DNA of 64,000 nt from Sordariomycetes sp. S80-01Y (lineage: Eukaryota; Ascomycota; Sordariomycetes), in the NCBI GenBank assembly GCA_037042185.1, contig JAXQJY010000022.1, positions 806,001 to 870,000 of the forward strand, read 5' to 3'. The notes under the pieces were generated by a model. It was given only the letters and a program-made list of their open reading frames with translations, did no database searches and had not been told where the DNA came from. Both the position numbers and the translations under genes were made by a program. Below are positions 32,493-43,427 of this stretch, piece by piece. Position 1 is the first letter of the stretch. Every line of letters begins with the position of its first letter.

Positions 32493-33724
32493 GGTTGATG
32501 ATATTTGGAGTAGCTTTACGGGCCAAGGCAAGGTAAACCACGCGAGTGCACAGTGAATGGAGTCCAGCCCCGCGGATCGGGGCCCTATTTGAGCGCGAGG
32601 GCGTGTTCGCAATCGTCACTTCTCAGCTTCGAGGTGCGATTTAAGCTTGCAGGCCAGCTCCCAGCCCCCTTGTCGAATGTGACGTCGGCCACCAATAGCC
32701 TCGGGCTGTATAGTAACCCGCGTGCCCCCTTTTGGGAATATTGACTCTGCCATTGTCACCTGGACGATAGGCCCCGCGTGGATCAAGGCAGGGAGGCAGG
32801 GAGACGCTCTGGGCAGACGTCGTTTCCCTTACCTCACTCTCCGTCTTTCCTTCACGAACCTACGAACGCAGCCATGCTGCTTGGGAACGGTGAGCGGCCA
32901 TCGGCAGGCAAACAGCCGAGATTGATGCCAATGCCAGAAGCAATACCAATGATCCCCATTCGGGCGATGATTGACGTCTGGCTCCCCGGTCACCTTGCCC
33001 AGGTGCGGGGGGACCAGCAGCGTGACAGCTGGGAACCCATGCGATGCGACTCCGCCGAGCGGACGAGGAGCAGTCCCGAAGAGGATGCCCCGGCTGGTCC
33101 TGTGGTCTGCGAGCCCTCCAAAAAAGCGTATCGACGTTTATCCGGGCGAGGCTGGTGGGGATGCAGCCAGATGGCTCGACAGTTCGGGGCATCTGTGGGG
33201 GGAATCGTGATAACGTGCGTCGGTATATCTGCCGAATCGGTCGTGGATGGCCGCCCAGCTCATTTCACCCCCTATCGCGAGATCAGCGGCAGAGCCAATT
33301 ATCGACAAGGGTGGGCACCTGTATAATGGCACCTACAGTGGGAACGAGGTCCATCATAATGCAGACTCCGGTGCAAAACGCGTCACTTGGTCCTGGAGCT
33401 TCGTCCTGATGGGGGTGGCCTTGCCGAGTGCGACGCTGGGAGAAAGCAGGTTCCAGACTATCTTGTTGCATAGCTCGCCGAACGCAACCTCCGTTTCTTG
33501 CTAGCTAGTTTTAGTCGGATAGTCTTAGCACCAATGGCCTCCCCATCCCCTGTCAGGGTTCCAGTGAGATACGTTTGGTTCTTCACAGGTCAGTCTGGCG
33601 CGTTCTCCTTCTTGCCAGACATGTGTGCATCAGCGTAGCCTCAGGCAATAGACATGCCCGATAACTAAAAGCTTCACATGTGCTCAGATTGATGCACGAA
33701 CTTCGTAGAAACTATGTTATCTCA
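32493..33724. promoter_or_regulatory. Promoter region of the beta-glucosidase gene
   Basis: This 1.2-kb GC-rich stretch lies upstream of the GH3 start and downstream of the lipase gene. G/C-rich runs such as GTGCGGGGGGACC (near 33004-33016) and CTCCCCGG (near 32982) resemble CreA-type carbon-repression sites (SYGGRG), which are too short to be decisive. No supported gene. Confidence 0.35.
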
Positions 33725-34704
33725 TCAGACTGGAAAGTCGGGCCTGTACTCGGGCGGCATGCACCCTCCAATGTTGCCAAAGTACATGTAGTGCGTGTTC
33801 AGATCCCACCCCGTCGTGCCGCCATTGCATTTCAAGTTTCTCAGGCCCTTGCAGACCTGCACATCCTCAACGGGATACGTATCTTGCGTAGCGTTCCTCC
33901 CCATCAGCCAGTACTCGGTGCCAGCGTGGGTGTAGCCGATGTATCCCGCAGGGCGGCTGCTGATGCCGTCGTTCTGGTGCGTGATGCGGTAGTTCTCGCC
34001 CTCCTCTTGCTCATTGATGAAGCGACTTAGGTGGTCGTTGCCCAGCCGCGGCGCGCCGAACGAGTAGAGTTCGATCTGGAAGTCATGCTCCAGCCGTAGC
34101 TGCGCGGCGGCGAGCATGGCGATGGCACCACCCAGCGAGTGACCGACCGCCCTCATCGCGTAGTCTGGGTGTGCCTTCTTGGCCTTCGACATGGTTGAGG
34201 CTACCTTTTCGGGACCCATAGCGTCCCACGTAGTAATGAACTGCTCGTGGGCCTGCGCGTTTGGGACCAACGGCCAGTCCACGAGCGTGAAGTTGGACGC
34301 CTTCGCCCACATCTCGGGTTCGTCGGCGCCGCGGACGGACAAGATGATCTGCTTGCTGGTGTGATCGACGGCCGTGTAGGCAGCTATGCCCTGGAATTTG
34401 GGGTCGAAGACCCCAATCACAGAAGTGTTGTGGGTGTTGAGGATGGGGCACACTACGTCGTCCTGGTCGCTGCACATGATCTCTTTTTTGATGTTGTCTG
34501 GGGAGGTGTTACAGTAAGCAGCGCTCGCGTGCTCGGCCATGAAGTTAAAGGCCTTGATGTCGGCCTCGGTCACGTCTGTATCTCCGCATACAATGAGTCA
34601 GGGGTGTCTGGATCGCTTGGGACCTACTTGCCTCTTGCTTGGAGCACCACAGGCGAAGCTGCAGCCGCAGCGGCGGGGACGGCGAGAAGAATGGCTCGCA
34701 ACAT
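33725..34704 (-). CDS. Secreted class 3 lipase / feruloyl-esterase-like
   Basis: Exons 34632-34704 and 33725-34575 give 307 aa. Exon 1 encodes a signal peptide (MLRAILLAVPAAAAASPVV). The 56-nt intron begins GCAAGT and ends ATACAG, a GC-AG intron, and joins AG|G|AC to make LQARDVTEADIKAF. The nucleophile elbow is GHSLGG (Ser170). The alpha/beta-hydrolase core includes QIILSVRGADEPEMWA, QIELYSFGAPRLGND (Asp side) and YRITHQNDGISSRP with a following TEYW. This pattern is class 3 (Rhizomucor-like) lipase, close to feruloyl esterase A. Paired cysteines near the ends (CNTSP...CSDQ...CPIL, CKGLRNLKC, CMPPEY) fit extracellular disulfides. Substrate, triglyceride or feruloyl ester, is not decided. Confidence 0.9.
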
Positions 34705-35272
34705 GGTGAGAATTCAATGACAATGATTTGCTCAAACCAACGGGGACTACAGAGAGTGAAGACCTCAGACCTTCTTCGAATGCGGAAGAGCCAGCTTCTT
34801 ATGTGGGCCATCAAGTACGGCGAGACTGTTCTTTTGTCATGTCGTATTGCCAGCCTGAATGACGTATTCCAGGTATTATGTTTAAATAAAATCTCGTCCC
34901 ATCTTGTGGATTTCGGGAATGAATTGGCGTGGCAGTTTGGGATGGGGTACTCAAGTCCCTGCAGACAGGTCACGGGCGGTGTAGGCCGCATCGTCGCATC
35001 CTCGTATTGGGTGTCGATCCAAGCGGCATCGTGCAGATGCCGGCAGCACGGCGATTTACTAGGCATAATTTGAAACATTCGCCTCTCTGCAGACTCGTGT
35101 CAGCAGTATACACTTTGGGGGCGTGAGGCGGTGGTTGATCACCTGACTATTCAAGGTTATCCGTGGGGACGGTGAACCGTAATCCTCTCTTCTCTATCTC
35201 TGATTCCGAACGCCTCGCAGGCCGAAAGCAAGATCCCCTTCGCATGTAAATAAAAGACCAAGTCCGAGCTCT
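34705..35272. other. Intergenic
   Basis: Promoter side of the lipase and 3' flank of rad7. No coding sequence recognised. Confidence 0.4.
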
Positions 35273-37237
35273 TCATTCGTTACCTTCCGTGATCATGCCC
35301 TGCGCGTTGGGAACGCCAACAAGAATCACACCCCGCGGCACGCGCACCTCCTTCACCTTCATGCACCCAAATACATTGACCTCCTTGATGTTGGGACACG
35401 CACGAAAGATGCTTCCAAGCACAAAATCAGTAACCTCTTCGCAAAAGCTGATCTCCAGTTTCCTGAGCTCCGGGTAGCGGGCATCTTCGCTGAAGACCTC
35501 CTCGAAGGCCTCGCGAGTGATGTTGCGGCAGGCATGGATGTTGAGATCTTTGAGATGAGATCCGGAATGCGCCATGAGCGCCTTGAACCCCTCGCTGCAC
35601 AGGCCAACAAGGTCATCATTGGAACGTGGCCTAGCAGCGTTGACGTAGCGACACTTCTGGAGATCAAGTATTTGGAGGGGCGGATTAGCCCAGTTCTTGA
35701 ACATCCTCGCAAAGCCAGCGTCAGTCATTTTCTCGCTGTCCGTGATGCGGAGCTTGACAAGGGATCGACATGTTGCGTGGATGGCGTCCAGCACGTAGTC
35801 GTTCGCATCCGGAACAATCTTGAGTGAAAGCGTCTGGAGGTTGCCGCCAATGGCGGATATGAATTCAGTCAGTGCTTCGGCAGATGTCTTCTTCTGGAGC
35901 TGCAGGCCGACATGCTCAAGTGACGGTATGTCGGCAAGCGCCTTTACGCCCTCATCTGACATCTTCTGGTTGTTCTCAATCTTTAACCGCCTGATCTTGG
36001 GGCAATGCGTCTTGAGCATCTTGATCGTCTCGTCGCCCACGTGGAGATCAGTGTAGTAGATCTGCAGCCCTTGCAAATTTGCGCCCTTGGCGACGAGGAA
36101 TTCGTGCCACTTGTCCTCGCCGAGCAGATTCGCGCCGTGGAGGTAGAAGGTCTCGAGATTGGTGTCGCGCGAAATAAGGTAGTCCATCACCTCATCCTTG
36201 AACTGGACGGCACAGCGTGCCTTGAAGTGGCGCAACTTAGGCGCCGTCTGGAAGATACTGATCAATTCTTGCTCGCCCAGCCTGGCACCATCGTAGATGC
36301 AGACCCTTTCTGTTGTAGGTTGCACGAACAGGGGGAGGGTTTCGGGTTTCAGAAGGCGGCGTTTTGAGAAGATGCGCGCAATCTTGTCAACGAGGTGTTC
36401 AGGCAGGTCGCCTAAGCTCTCGGCAAGTTCAACATTCTTGGCCAAGGTTTGAACACACAGGGTGGCAAGATTCTGGGTACCGACATCTCCATCGAGGATT
36501 CGACTTTGAACCTGCCGTCTCGAGCCGACGCCCCCTGTCTGTTTCCGCGGCGCCTTCTTCTTCGGCTGTCCGGCCTCCCGCTCCTTGGCTACTTTCCGAC
36601 CACAGGAGACGCACAGCAGACCACCATTGGGTCCTGCTACCGAGTAAGGAGTCACTGTGAATCGCTTGGTGCAGATTTCGCAGTTCTCCATCTGCCCAGG
36701 CAACGGCGCATGGCTCTCCTCGAAGATAGCTCTCGCCAGAGCGTCGTCGTCGGATGCGTCGTCGTCTCGTTTCCGCTTCTTGAACGCCTTCGTCGCCTTG
36801 ATCTTTTCAATCTGCTTCTCCTTCTCTTTTTGCTTCTTCAAATCGACATCTCCTTGAGCGGAGGACTCGCCTCGGGTGGACTGACGCCGGCTGTTGGGTG
36901 GTTGGTTCTCAACTTCGGGGGTAGCTACTTCGTTTTGGTCGTGGTCGGCAGCTCGAGCGCGACGTTGGTCAGCCGAGTCGCGGATCTCGCGGGCAGATAT
37001 GTTGTGGGAGGCCAGAAAGTCTGTCAGGGCCGACTGCCTGGGGCAATGTCAGTGTTTGCAAACGATGTGATGGTGTTTGCACTTACGGGCCCGTAATGTT
37101 GCGGCGGGCAGGCCGATCAGGGTTGTTTCCGTTGGCGCCATTCGCGCCATCACCCTGATTTTGAGCCTGGCGGCTGCGACGCGCCCTGGAAAACGATCAG
37201 CTCACGTCTTTGGAGGCTGCAGAGGGTTCACGTACAT
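35273..37237 (-). CDS. rad7: DNA repair protein Rad7
   Basis: Rad7 pairs with Rad16 in global-genome nucleotide excision repair. Three exons: 37236-37237 (only AT of the start codon), 37087-37185 and 35273-37037. They total 1866 nt (621 aa). The first intron (50 nt, GTACGT...TTCCAG) turns AT|G into the initiator, giving MARRSRQAQNQGDGAN. The second (49 nt) joins ITGP to QSALTDFLASHNISAREI, the conserved Rad7 N-terminal motif. A CxxC...CxxC zinc-binding pair (CEICTKRF...CVSCGRK) precedes a Lys-rich linker and about ten leucine-rich repeats (LKDLNIHACRNIT, LRKLEISFCEEVTD, IKEVNVFGCMKVKEV). LRR length and order match Rad7. Without splicing, the ATG at 37237 would give only an 11-residue peptide. 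It is divergent from rad16. Confidence 0.92.
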
Positions 37238-38001
37238 GGTTGTTTGAGCGTCGGGTCCACGGCTGAGGGGCAGCGACGTAGTTCTGCAAGGTCAACGCTC
37301 GCGCGATGTTTCCAGGACAATTTGAACGCTGAGAGCACCCAGCCGACACTTCCTGACGCCGGATTGGAATTTGCGTGACGATTCGAGCTTAAGGTGGAAT
37401 GACGGATGGTCGGATTTCTTTTCTCAGGGACGGAAGGTTTGGACCGATCGCGGTGGCGATATCGGCGCACACTGTGCTTCGCGGTCTTGACGCGGAGTCA
37501 TGTGACCTCTGTAGCTTTCATCTGGCCACTCACGCACTGTGAATTGGTGCATGACGCCACCACTTACCCCTGAGAGCGGTTCACGGTGGGACAGTGCGGC
37601 ATCTAATTCAAACCCCTGCAGATCGCGCCGCACTGTACGGCTTCTGTGCCCTGAATCGTGTAGTTATCGGGAAAGGGAGGCGCTGGCAGGTGCTGGCGGT
37701 GCCAGTGGCAAAGCCGCCGACCCTCCAACTCGGATTTCCAATCACCGTGAGTTTTGTCGCGTCAAACTCTGTCACGACCTACTTCACTCGCGAGGCTCCG
37801 TGTCACCCAGGCTTCCTAAAACTGCGGCCATCGCCATTGACGGTCACTTGTACCTGTTGGTCGCTGTTCGATCCCTCTGGCGTCATTGTACATTGACTCG
37901 ACCACGGCTCACTTCACGGGGCTCGGCCTTTACGAATCTCGAGGCTGAACTCCAGTTCTCACCACGCGATTCATTCAGAAAACTTTTCAAGTGCAGCGAC
38001 C
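37238..38001. promoter_or_regulatory. Shared divergent promoter of rad7 and rad16
   Basis: A 764-bp region between the two repair genes, which are transcribed outward. No further gene is supported here. I could not identify a damage-response element by eye; a GGCGCTGGCAGGTGCTGGCGG run near 37679-37699 is an imperfect short repeat. Confidence 0.55.
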
Positions 38002-41000
38002 ATGGCTCCGCGCGGGCGACCGTCTCTTAGGTCAGCTGCCAGCTCAGCAAATAGTGAGTGTCTGATCGTCTTACTTCTCTCACCCTCGAGTTCCATCTAA
38101 CATTCACCAGATTCACCCAAGATTGAGCCCACCACTGCAATGGACCCTCCATCAACGACGAAGCGCGGCCGAGGCCGTCCTCGCAAGTCAGATGTCGTTG
38201 AAACACCAGTTACGAAGAAGGGTCCTGGACGTCCTCGAAGGTCTGTTTCGGTCAAGGAGACCAGCCCCTCCATCTCATCTGCACCAACTCCTCTCGACGG
38301 CACTTCAGAGAGCGAATATTCTACGCCTGGGACCAGTAAGAACCCAACGCCCAGCGTCTCCGAGGTCGCAGGCTCCTCCAAGAGGCAGTCACTTCGAGTC
38401 GAGCTTCCTTCGCGCGGACTTGAGCGAGAGCGCAAGCTCCGCAACAGTGAATACTCCATGAAATCCAAACTCAAGAACGAGATTGAAGACTCCGACGAGG
38501 ACATTTTCTCCGACGACTCGCCCGATGCCAAGGTTGCCCGTCGTCTACAACGAGAGGAGGACGTGAAAGGAAGCGGCGGGCAGGAAACGGCGAACCTCGG
38601 CAAGGCTCCAACCAAGCGCCAGAGAGCTTCGACCGGCGCATCATCCAAACCAGGTCGCCCTTCCAAAAGAGCCAGATACATCCCCGACTCCGCCTCCGAA
38701 GAGGACGTCGACATGGCTGACGACGAAGCGGTTGCCCGCCAGCTTCAAGACGAGGAATGGAGAAAGGAGGTCAAAGGGAAGGCGCCACTCAAAGCTCCCG
38801 ACGAACCCTCCGCGTCAGGATTTGCTTCGGACTCGGAGGATGACGAGCCGTTGTTTACGACTAGGGGCCGCGCAAAGAAGCAGACGAAGAAGCCCGTCAA
38901 GCTCGAAGAGCTGCCGGAAGATGAGTCTGCCACCGAGTCTTCGGCGATCGACACTGAGGATCTGGGAACCACTAGCAATGATAGCGACTCCAGTGTAGAT
39001 GTCAGCAGAGCCTCCGCACAACGACCCGCCATCACCGAACAGCGTCGGGGCTACCGGCAGCCAGCCAACTCTCGTCGCGGCAAGAAGGAGCGTAACCGCC
39101 TTGAGCAGCATCATCCAGAAATTAAGACAATGTGGGATGATCTTAAAGCGATGCCTATCCTCGACGCCGGCAAGGCTGAGCAGCCCCAAACTATCTCCCG
39201 CCGTCTCAAGCCCTTCCAGCTTGCAGGCTTAGCCTGGATGAAGGAGATGGAGAAGACGGAATGGAGGGGTGGCTTGCTAGGTGATGAGATGGGTCTCGGC
39301 AAGACCATCCAGGCCGTTTCTCTCATCATGTCCGACTATCCCGCCAAGCAACCAACGCTCGTTCTCGTCCCTCCTGTTGCTCTGATGCAATGGCAGTCAG
39401 AGATCAAGGCCTACACTGACGGCACTCTCAAAACCTTCGTCTTCCATGGCACTAACCAAAAGGCGAAGGGTATAACCATCCAGCAGCTCAAGAAGTACAA
39501 TGTCATCATGATGTCGTACAACAGCCTTGAGTCGATGTACCGCAAGCAAGAGAAAGGCTTCACCCGCAAGGACGGTATTCACAAGGAACAGAGTCTCATC
39601 CACGCCATCCATTTCCATCGCATTATCTTGGACGAAGCGCACAGCATCAAGACCCGAAGTACCATGACGGCCAAGGCCTGCTTTGCACTCAAGACGGACT
39701 ACCGTTGGTGTCTCACCGGAACTCCCTTGCAGAACCGCATTGGCGAGTTCTTTTCTTTGATTCGTTTCCTCAACATCAGGCCCTTCTCCAACTACCTGTG
39801 CAAGCAGTGTCCCTGCAAGACGATGGAATGGTCGATGGACGAGGACAAGAGATGCTCCCAGTGCAACCACGCCGGCATGCAGCACGTATCGGTATTCAAC
39901 CAGGAGTTGCTCAATCCTATTCAGAAGTACGGCAATTTTGGCCCTGGTCGGGAGGCCTTCGCCAAGCTTCGTCTCATGACTGAACGCATCATGCTGCGGC
40001 GTCTGAAGAAGGACCACACCAACGCTATGGAGCTACCCGTCAAGGAGATTTACGTTGACCGCCAGTTCTTCGGAGAGGAGGAGAACGACTTTGCCAACAG
40101 TATCATGAGCAGCGGCCAACGCAAGTTTGACACATACGTCGCCCAGGGCGTTCTGCTCAACAACTACGCCAACATTTTCGGTCTGATTATGCAGATGCGT
40201 CAAGTCGCCGATCATCCGGATCTCATCTTGAAGAAGAACGCTGAAGGTGGCCAGAATGTGCTGATCTGTTGCATCTGCGATGAGCCCTCTGAGGACACGA
40301 TTCGAAGTCGGTGCAAACATGACTTCTGCAGGACCTGTGTTGCTAGTTACGTCAGGTCCACAGACACGCCTGACTGCCCGCGCTGCCACATCCCGCTGGC
40401 CATCGACCTCGAGCAGCCAGAGATCGAACAGGAAGAGAACATGGTCAAGAAGTCGTCCATCATCAACCGCATCAAGATGGAGAACTGGACCTCGTCTTCC
40501 AAGATTGAGCTCTTAGTCCACGAGCTGCACAAGCTTCGCTCCAACAACGCGACACACAAGTCTATCATATTTTCGCAGTTCACGACCATGCTGCAGCTTA
40601 TCGAATGGCGCTTACGCCGCGCTGGCATCACCACCGTAATGCTTGACGGCAGCATGACCCCAGCCCAACGACAAGCTTCCATTGAGCATTTCATGAACAA
40701 CGTTGATGTCGAGTGCTTCTTGGTGTCCCTCAAGGCAGGCGGTGTTGCTCTCAACCTGACTGAGGCCTCGCGCGTTTTCATCGTTGATCCGTAAGTTGGA
40801 CCCGAAACTCTTCACGCATAGCTCCTTGCTAACCAGCTCAACCAGGTGGTGGAATCCCGCCGCAGAGTGGCAATCCGCCGATCGCTGTCACCGAATCGGA
40901 CAGACACGCCCTTGCACCATCACTCGGCTCTGTATTGAGGACTCAGTTGAGAGCCGAATGGTGCTCATCCAGGAGAAGAAGACGAACATGATCCACTCCA

Positions 41001-41074
41001 CCGTCAACGGCGACGACAAGGCGATGGACTCGTTGACCCCCGAGGACATGCAGTTCCTTTTCCGTGGTACTTAA
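38002..41074 (+). CDS. rad16: DNA repair helicase-like ATPase Rad16
   Basis: Exons 38002-38053, 38111-40790 and 40846-41074 total 2961 nt (986 aa). The first intron (57 nt) joins [17 protein letters not shown] to NSPKIEPTT. Swi2/Snf2 motifs: motif [14 protein letters not shown] (about residue 405), Ia [22 protein letters not shown] in ILDEAHSIK (about 525), [32 protein letters not shown] and [16 protein letters not shown]3HC4 RING lies between them ([10 protein letters not shown]...CKHDFCRTC...CPRC, about 735-780), plus a zinc knuckle CKQCPC...CSQC. This is the Rad5/Rad16 layout, and the rad7 neighbour supports Rad16. The N-terminus adds AT-hook-like repeats ([27 protein letters not shown]). 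It acts in the nucleus, with roles in damage recognition and ubiquitination. Confidence 0.95.
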
Positions 41075-41465
41075 ATGTATTGTCTGTCATTGGCGCCATG
41101 TACTACGCTAGTGGGCTGCTGTGTCTTTGATCGGTAACCTTTAGACTGAATTGCGCTCGGGCTTAATGTAATTCCAACTAGAGAATTCAGGCCTGGCTAA
41201 CGTCGGCGCGTGGGATTTTGGTCCTGCTTTCATGAGCGAGGAGTTGGGGATATCTTTTATACAACTTTGCTAGCAATGCAGCATTAGCTCACAGAATATA
41301 CAAACATTTGTCAAGGCTTTGCGCCATCTATGATCTGTGTAAAATTCTCTTATTTTTTTATCTTACACACTACGAAGGTTGTAACCGCACCCTATCCAAG
41401 CAGGGCATCCAAGATCGCTCTAAAGTGCTCATCTAGTACGGGATTCCTTCGCCGCGGTGTCCTTC
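41075..41465. other. Intergenic, between convergent genes
   Basis: 3' flanks of rad16 and the arabinofuranosidase gene. AT-rich patches (ATTCTCTTATTTTTTTATC, about 41344-41362) fit polyadenylation regions. No gene. Confidence 0.45.
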
Positions 41466-43427
41466 TCAAGCTCGGCGACACTTCTTCTTCTCAGTGTCCA
41501 ACAGGGCAATACTCAGCTCGGGCAAGTCGAACTTGAAGCTGCCGTCCTCACCAGCCTCGACGATGGTCGTCGTGCTGTCGACAATGTTGACACCTGTGAG
41601 CGGATCGTTGTACGCAAATGGGTCGCCATCGCTGTTGGTCAGGACGGTAAGCTTGGCCTTGGTTCCAGCCTCGACACCGTCGAAGTTGAGGGTAACGGGA
41701 ACGTCGGCGCCCTCGGTCGTGTTGTACACGGCAGCCTTCCAGATGAAGGAGCCCTTGTCCTCGTTCTTCCCGGCGACGTAGAAGAGGGGATCGAAGGAGC
41801 CCTCGGCGGGAAGGGTGTGCGTCATGGGGTGGCCGGCGAAGAGCTCCCAGACGTACCACGAGGTGGAGCGGGTGGTGATCTTGGGGTCGGCGGCGAACTG
41901 GACGATGGTGACGGCCCACTGCCAGCGATCCATGGAACGGAGCACGGGAGCGTAGAAGGTGGCCGGGATGCGGTCCGCGTTGCGCTCGTAGCCGATCAGG
42001 CTGACGGCCTCACCCACGGTACCGATCCACCAGGGGAAGGGCATGAGGTCGCCGTCGAAGCCAGTGCCATTGTTGGGGTGAGTGGCAGCGACCTCGCCGA
42101 TGATGTGGCCGAAGTCGTTGTCGAAGCGGTCGAACTCATCCACGAGCTCATCCGGCTCGCGGTAGGGGTGGTAGTCGCCGATTCCAGGGGCCGGGACGTC
42201 GTATCCGTCCGAGGAAGCGCCCGAGGAGATAACGGTGATGTCGTCGTAGGCCTCGGTGATGGCCTCGAGGAACATGGGGAAACGGTAGTCTTTGTACGTC
42301 TCCCAGCCCTCCTCGCCACCAGCCAGCCAGTCCTCGTTGCCGACCTCGACGTAGTGCAGGGGGAAGGGGTCAGGGTGGCCCAGCTCAGCACGGCGGGCGC
42401 CCCATTTGGAGTCGACAGGACCGCGGATGAACTCGATCTGGTCGAGAGCGTCGTCAATGAAGGGCTGGAGGTCCTCCTTAGGCGTGATGTCGCCGTTCAG
42501 GGCCAGGCCAGCCCAGACGCCGATGACGATCTCGAGGTTCATGTCCTCGGCCCACTCGAGGTACTCTACCATTCCCAGGCCGTGAGTCTGCTGGTATCCC
42601 CACACGCCTTGGAAGCCAGGGCGGTCCTTCAGAGGGCCGAGGGTGTCCTTCCAGTCCCACCAGGTCTTGTTGTTCTCGCCCTCGAGCATGTTTCCGCCAG
42701 GGAAGCGGAGCATGCTAGGGTGCAGCTCGGCAAGAGCCTCGGCAATGTCAACGCGGAGACCGTTCTTGCGGTCCTTGTACGTGGGTGGGAAGAGCGAGAT
42801 CAGGTTGAAGTCGAGGGACTCATCTGCCAGGCCGGCAGGGTCGAAGGTCAGGGCGAAGGTGTTGTTTGAGTTGGGCGCGTCCATTTCGGGCACGAGCTCG
42901 AAGGTGTGCTCCACCCATTCGCCCTTCTTGGTCTGGCTTTCGACCTCGACGCTGCCGAAGACGTCCGAGTTGAGATCGCTCCTCAGCTCCGCGGTGAAGA
43001 CGCCATCGTACTCGCCGTAGACCCAGAAGCTGCCCGTGTAGGTCTGCTGGGCGACGTGCATGCCCCAGTATCCCTCGTTCAGGAGACCGACGGCGCTCGA
43101 GCTGCCATTGTCGGAGGGCGACACGGTGACAGAGACGGGAAGCGCGTCAGAAAGGGGCGTGTCGAGGCGGTTCAGGGCGAGGTTCGACCCGCCGACGGAA
43201 CGCCACCCGCTGAGGGAGACGGGGTAGCTCTCCGAGTACTGGAAGGCGCGGTTGCGGATGAGCTCGGCGTAGATACCACCGTCGCCCGAGTTGTTGATGT
43301 CTTCGTGGAGGAAGCCGTACTGGTGACCGGACGTGGCGTTGCCCCCGGAGGAGGAGACGGAGATGGAGAAGGACTCTTTGCCGAGGGCCGTGGTAGCCAG
43401 CGCGGCGAGCGTGGTGAAGGCCTTCAT
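41466..43427 (-). CDS. abfA: Secreted alpha-L-arabinofuranosidase, GH51
   Basis: An intronless ORF. The start is ATG 43427 (MKAFTTLAALATTALGKESF, signal peptide), giving 653 aa, the usual size of fungal GH51 enzymes. An N-terminal beta-sandwich region (YGFLHEDINNSGDGGIYAEL, a GH51 hallmark) precedes the TIM barrel. MLRFPGGNMLEG, VWGYQQTHGLGMVEYLEW and IVIGVWAGLAL are conserved barrel strands. The proposed acid/base is the Glu in HYVEVGNEDWLAG and the nucleophile the Glu in HIIGEVAATHPNN. The enzyme removes arabinose side chains from arabinoxylan and arabinan. N-glycosylation sequons are frequent (NNT, NKT, NGT), as expected for a secreted protein. A long antisense frame over this gene is a codon-usage artefact. 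Confidence 0.93.
   Translation of the reverse strand: MKAFTTLAALATTALGKESFSISVSSSGGNATSGHQYGFLHEDINNSGDGGIYAELIRNRAFQYSESYPVSLSGWRSVGGSNLALNRLDTPLSDALPVSVTVSPSDNGSSSAVGLLNEGYWGMHVAQQTYTGSFWVYGEYDGVFTAELRSDLNSDVFGSVEVESQTKKGEWVEHTFELVPEMDAPNSNNTFALTFDPAGLADESLDFNLISLFPPTYKDRKNGLRVDIAEALAELHPSMLRFPGGNMLEGENNKTWWDWKDTLGPLKDRPGFQGVWGYQQTHGLGMVEYLEWAEDMNLEIVIGVWAGLALNGDITPKEDLQPFIDDALDQIEFIRGPVDSKWGARRAELGHPDPFPLHYVEVGNEDWLAGGEEGWETYKDYRFPMFLEAITEAYDDITVISSGASSDGYDVPAPGIGDYHPYREPDELVDEFDRFDNDFGHIIGEVAATHPNNGTGFDGDLMPFPWWIGTVGEAVSLIGYERNADRIPATFYAPVLRSMDRWQWAVTIVQFAADPKITTRSTSWYVWELFAGHPMTHTLPAEGSFDPLFYVAGKNEDKGSFIWKAAVYNTTEGADVPVTLNFDGVEAGTKAKLTVLTNSDGDPFAYNDPLTGVNIVDSTTTIVEAGEDGSFKFDLPELSIALLDTEKKKCRRA

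Noticed and set aside
41457-42869. 470-codon open frame on the plus strand, antisense to the GH51 gene
   Set aside because: It mirrors the GH51 codons in an antisense frame (Val/Gly/Glu-rich, no domain). Strong third-position GC bias creates such frames.
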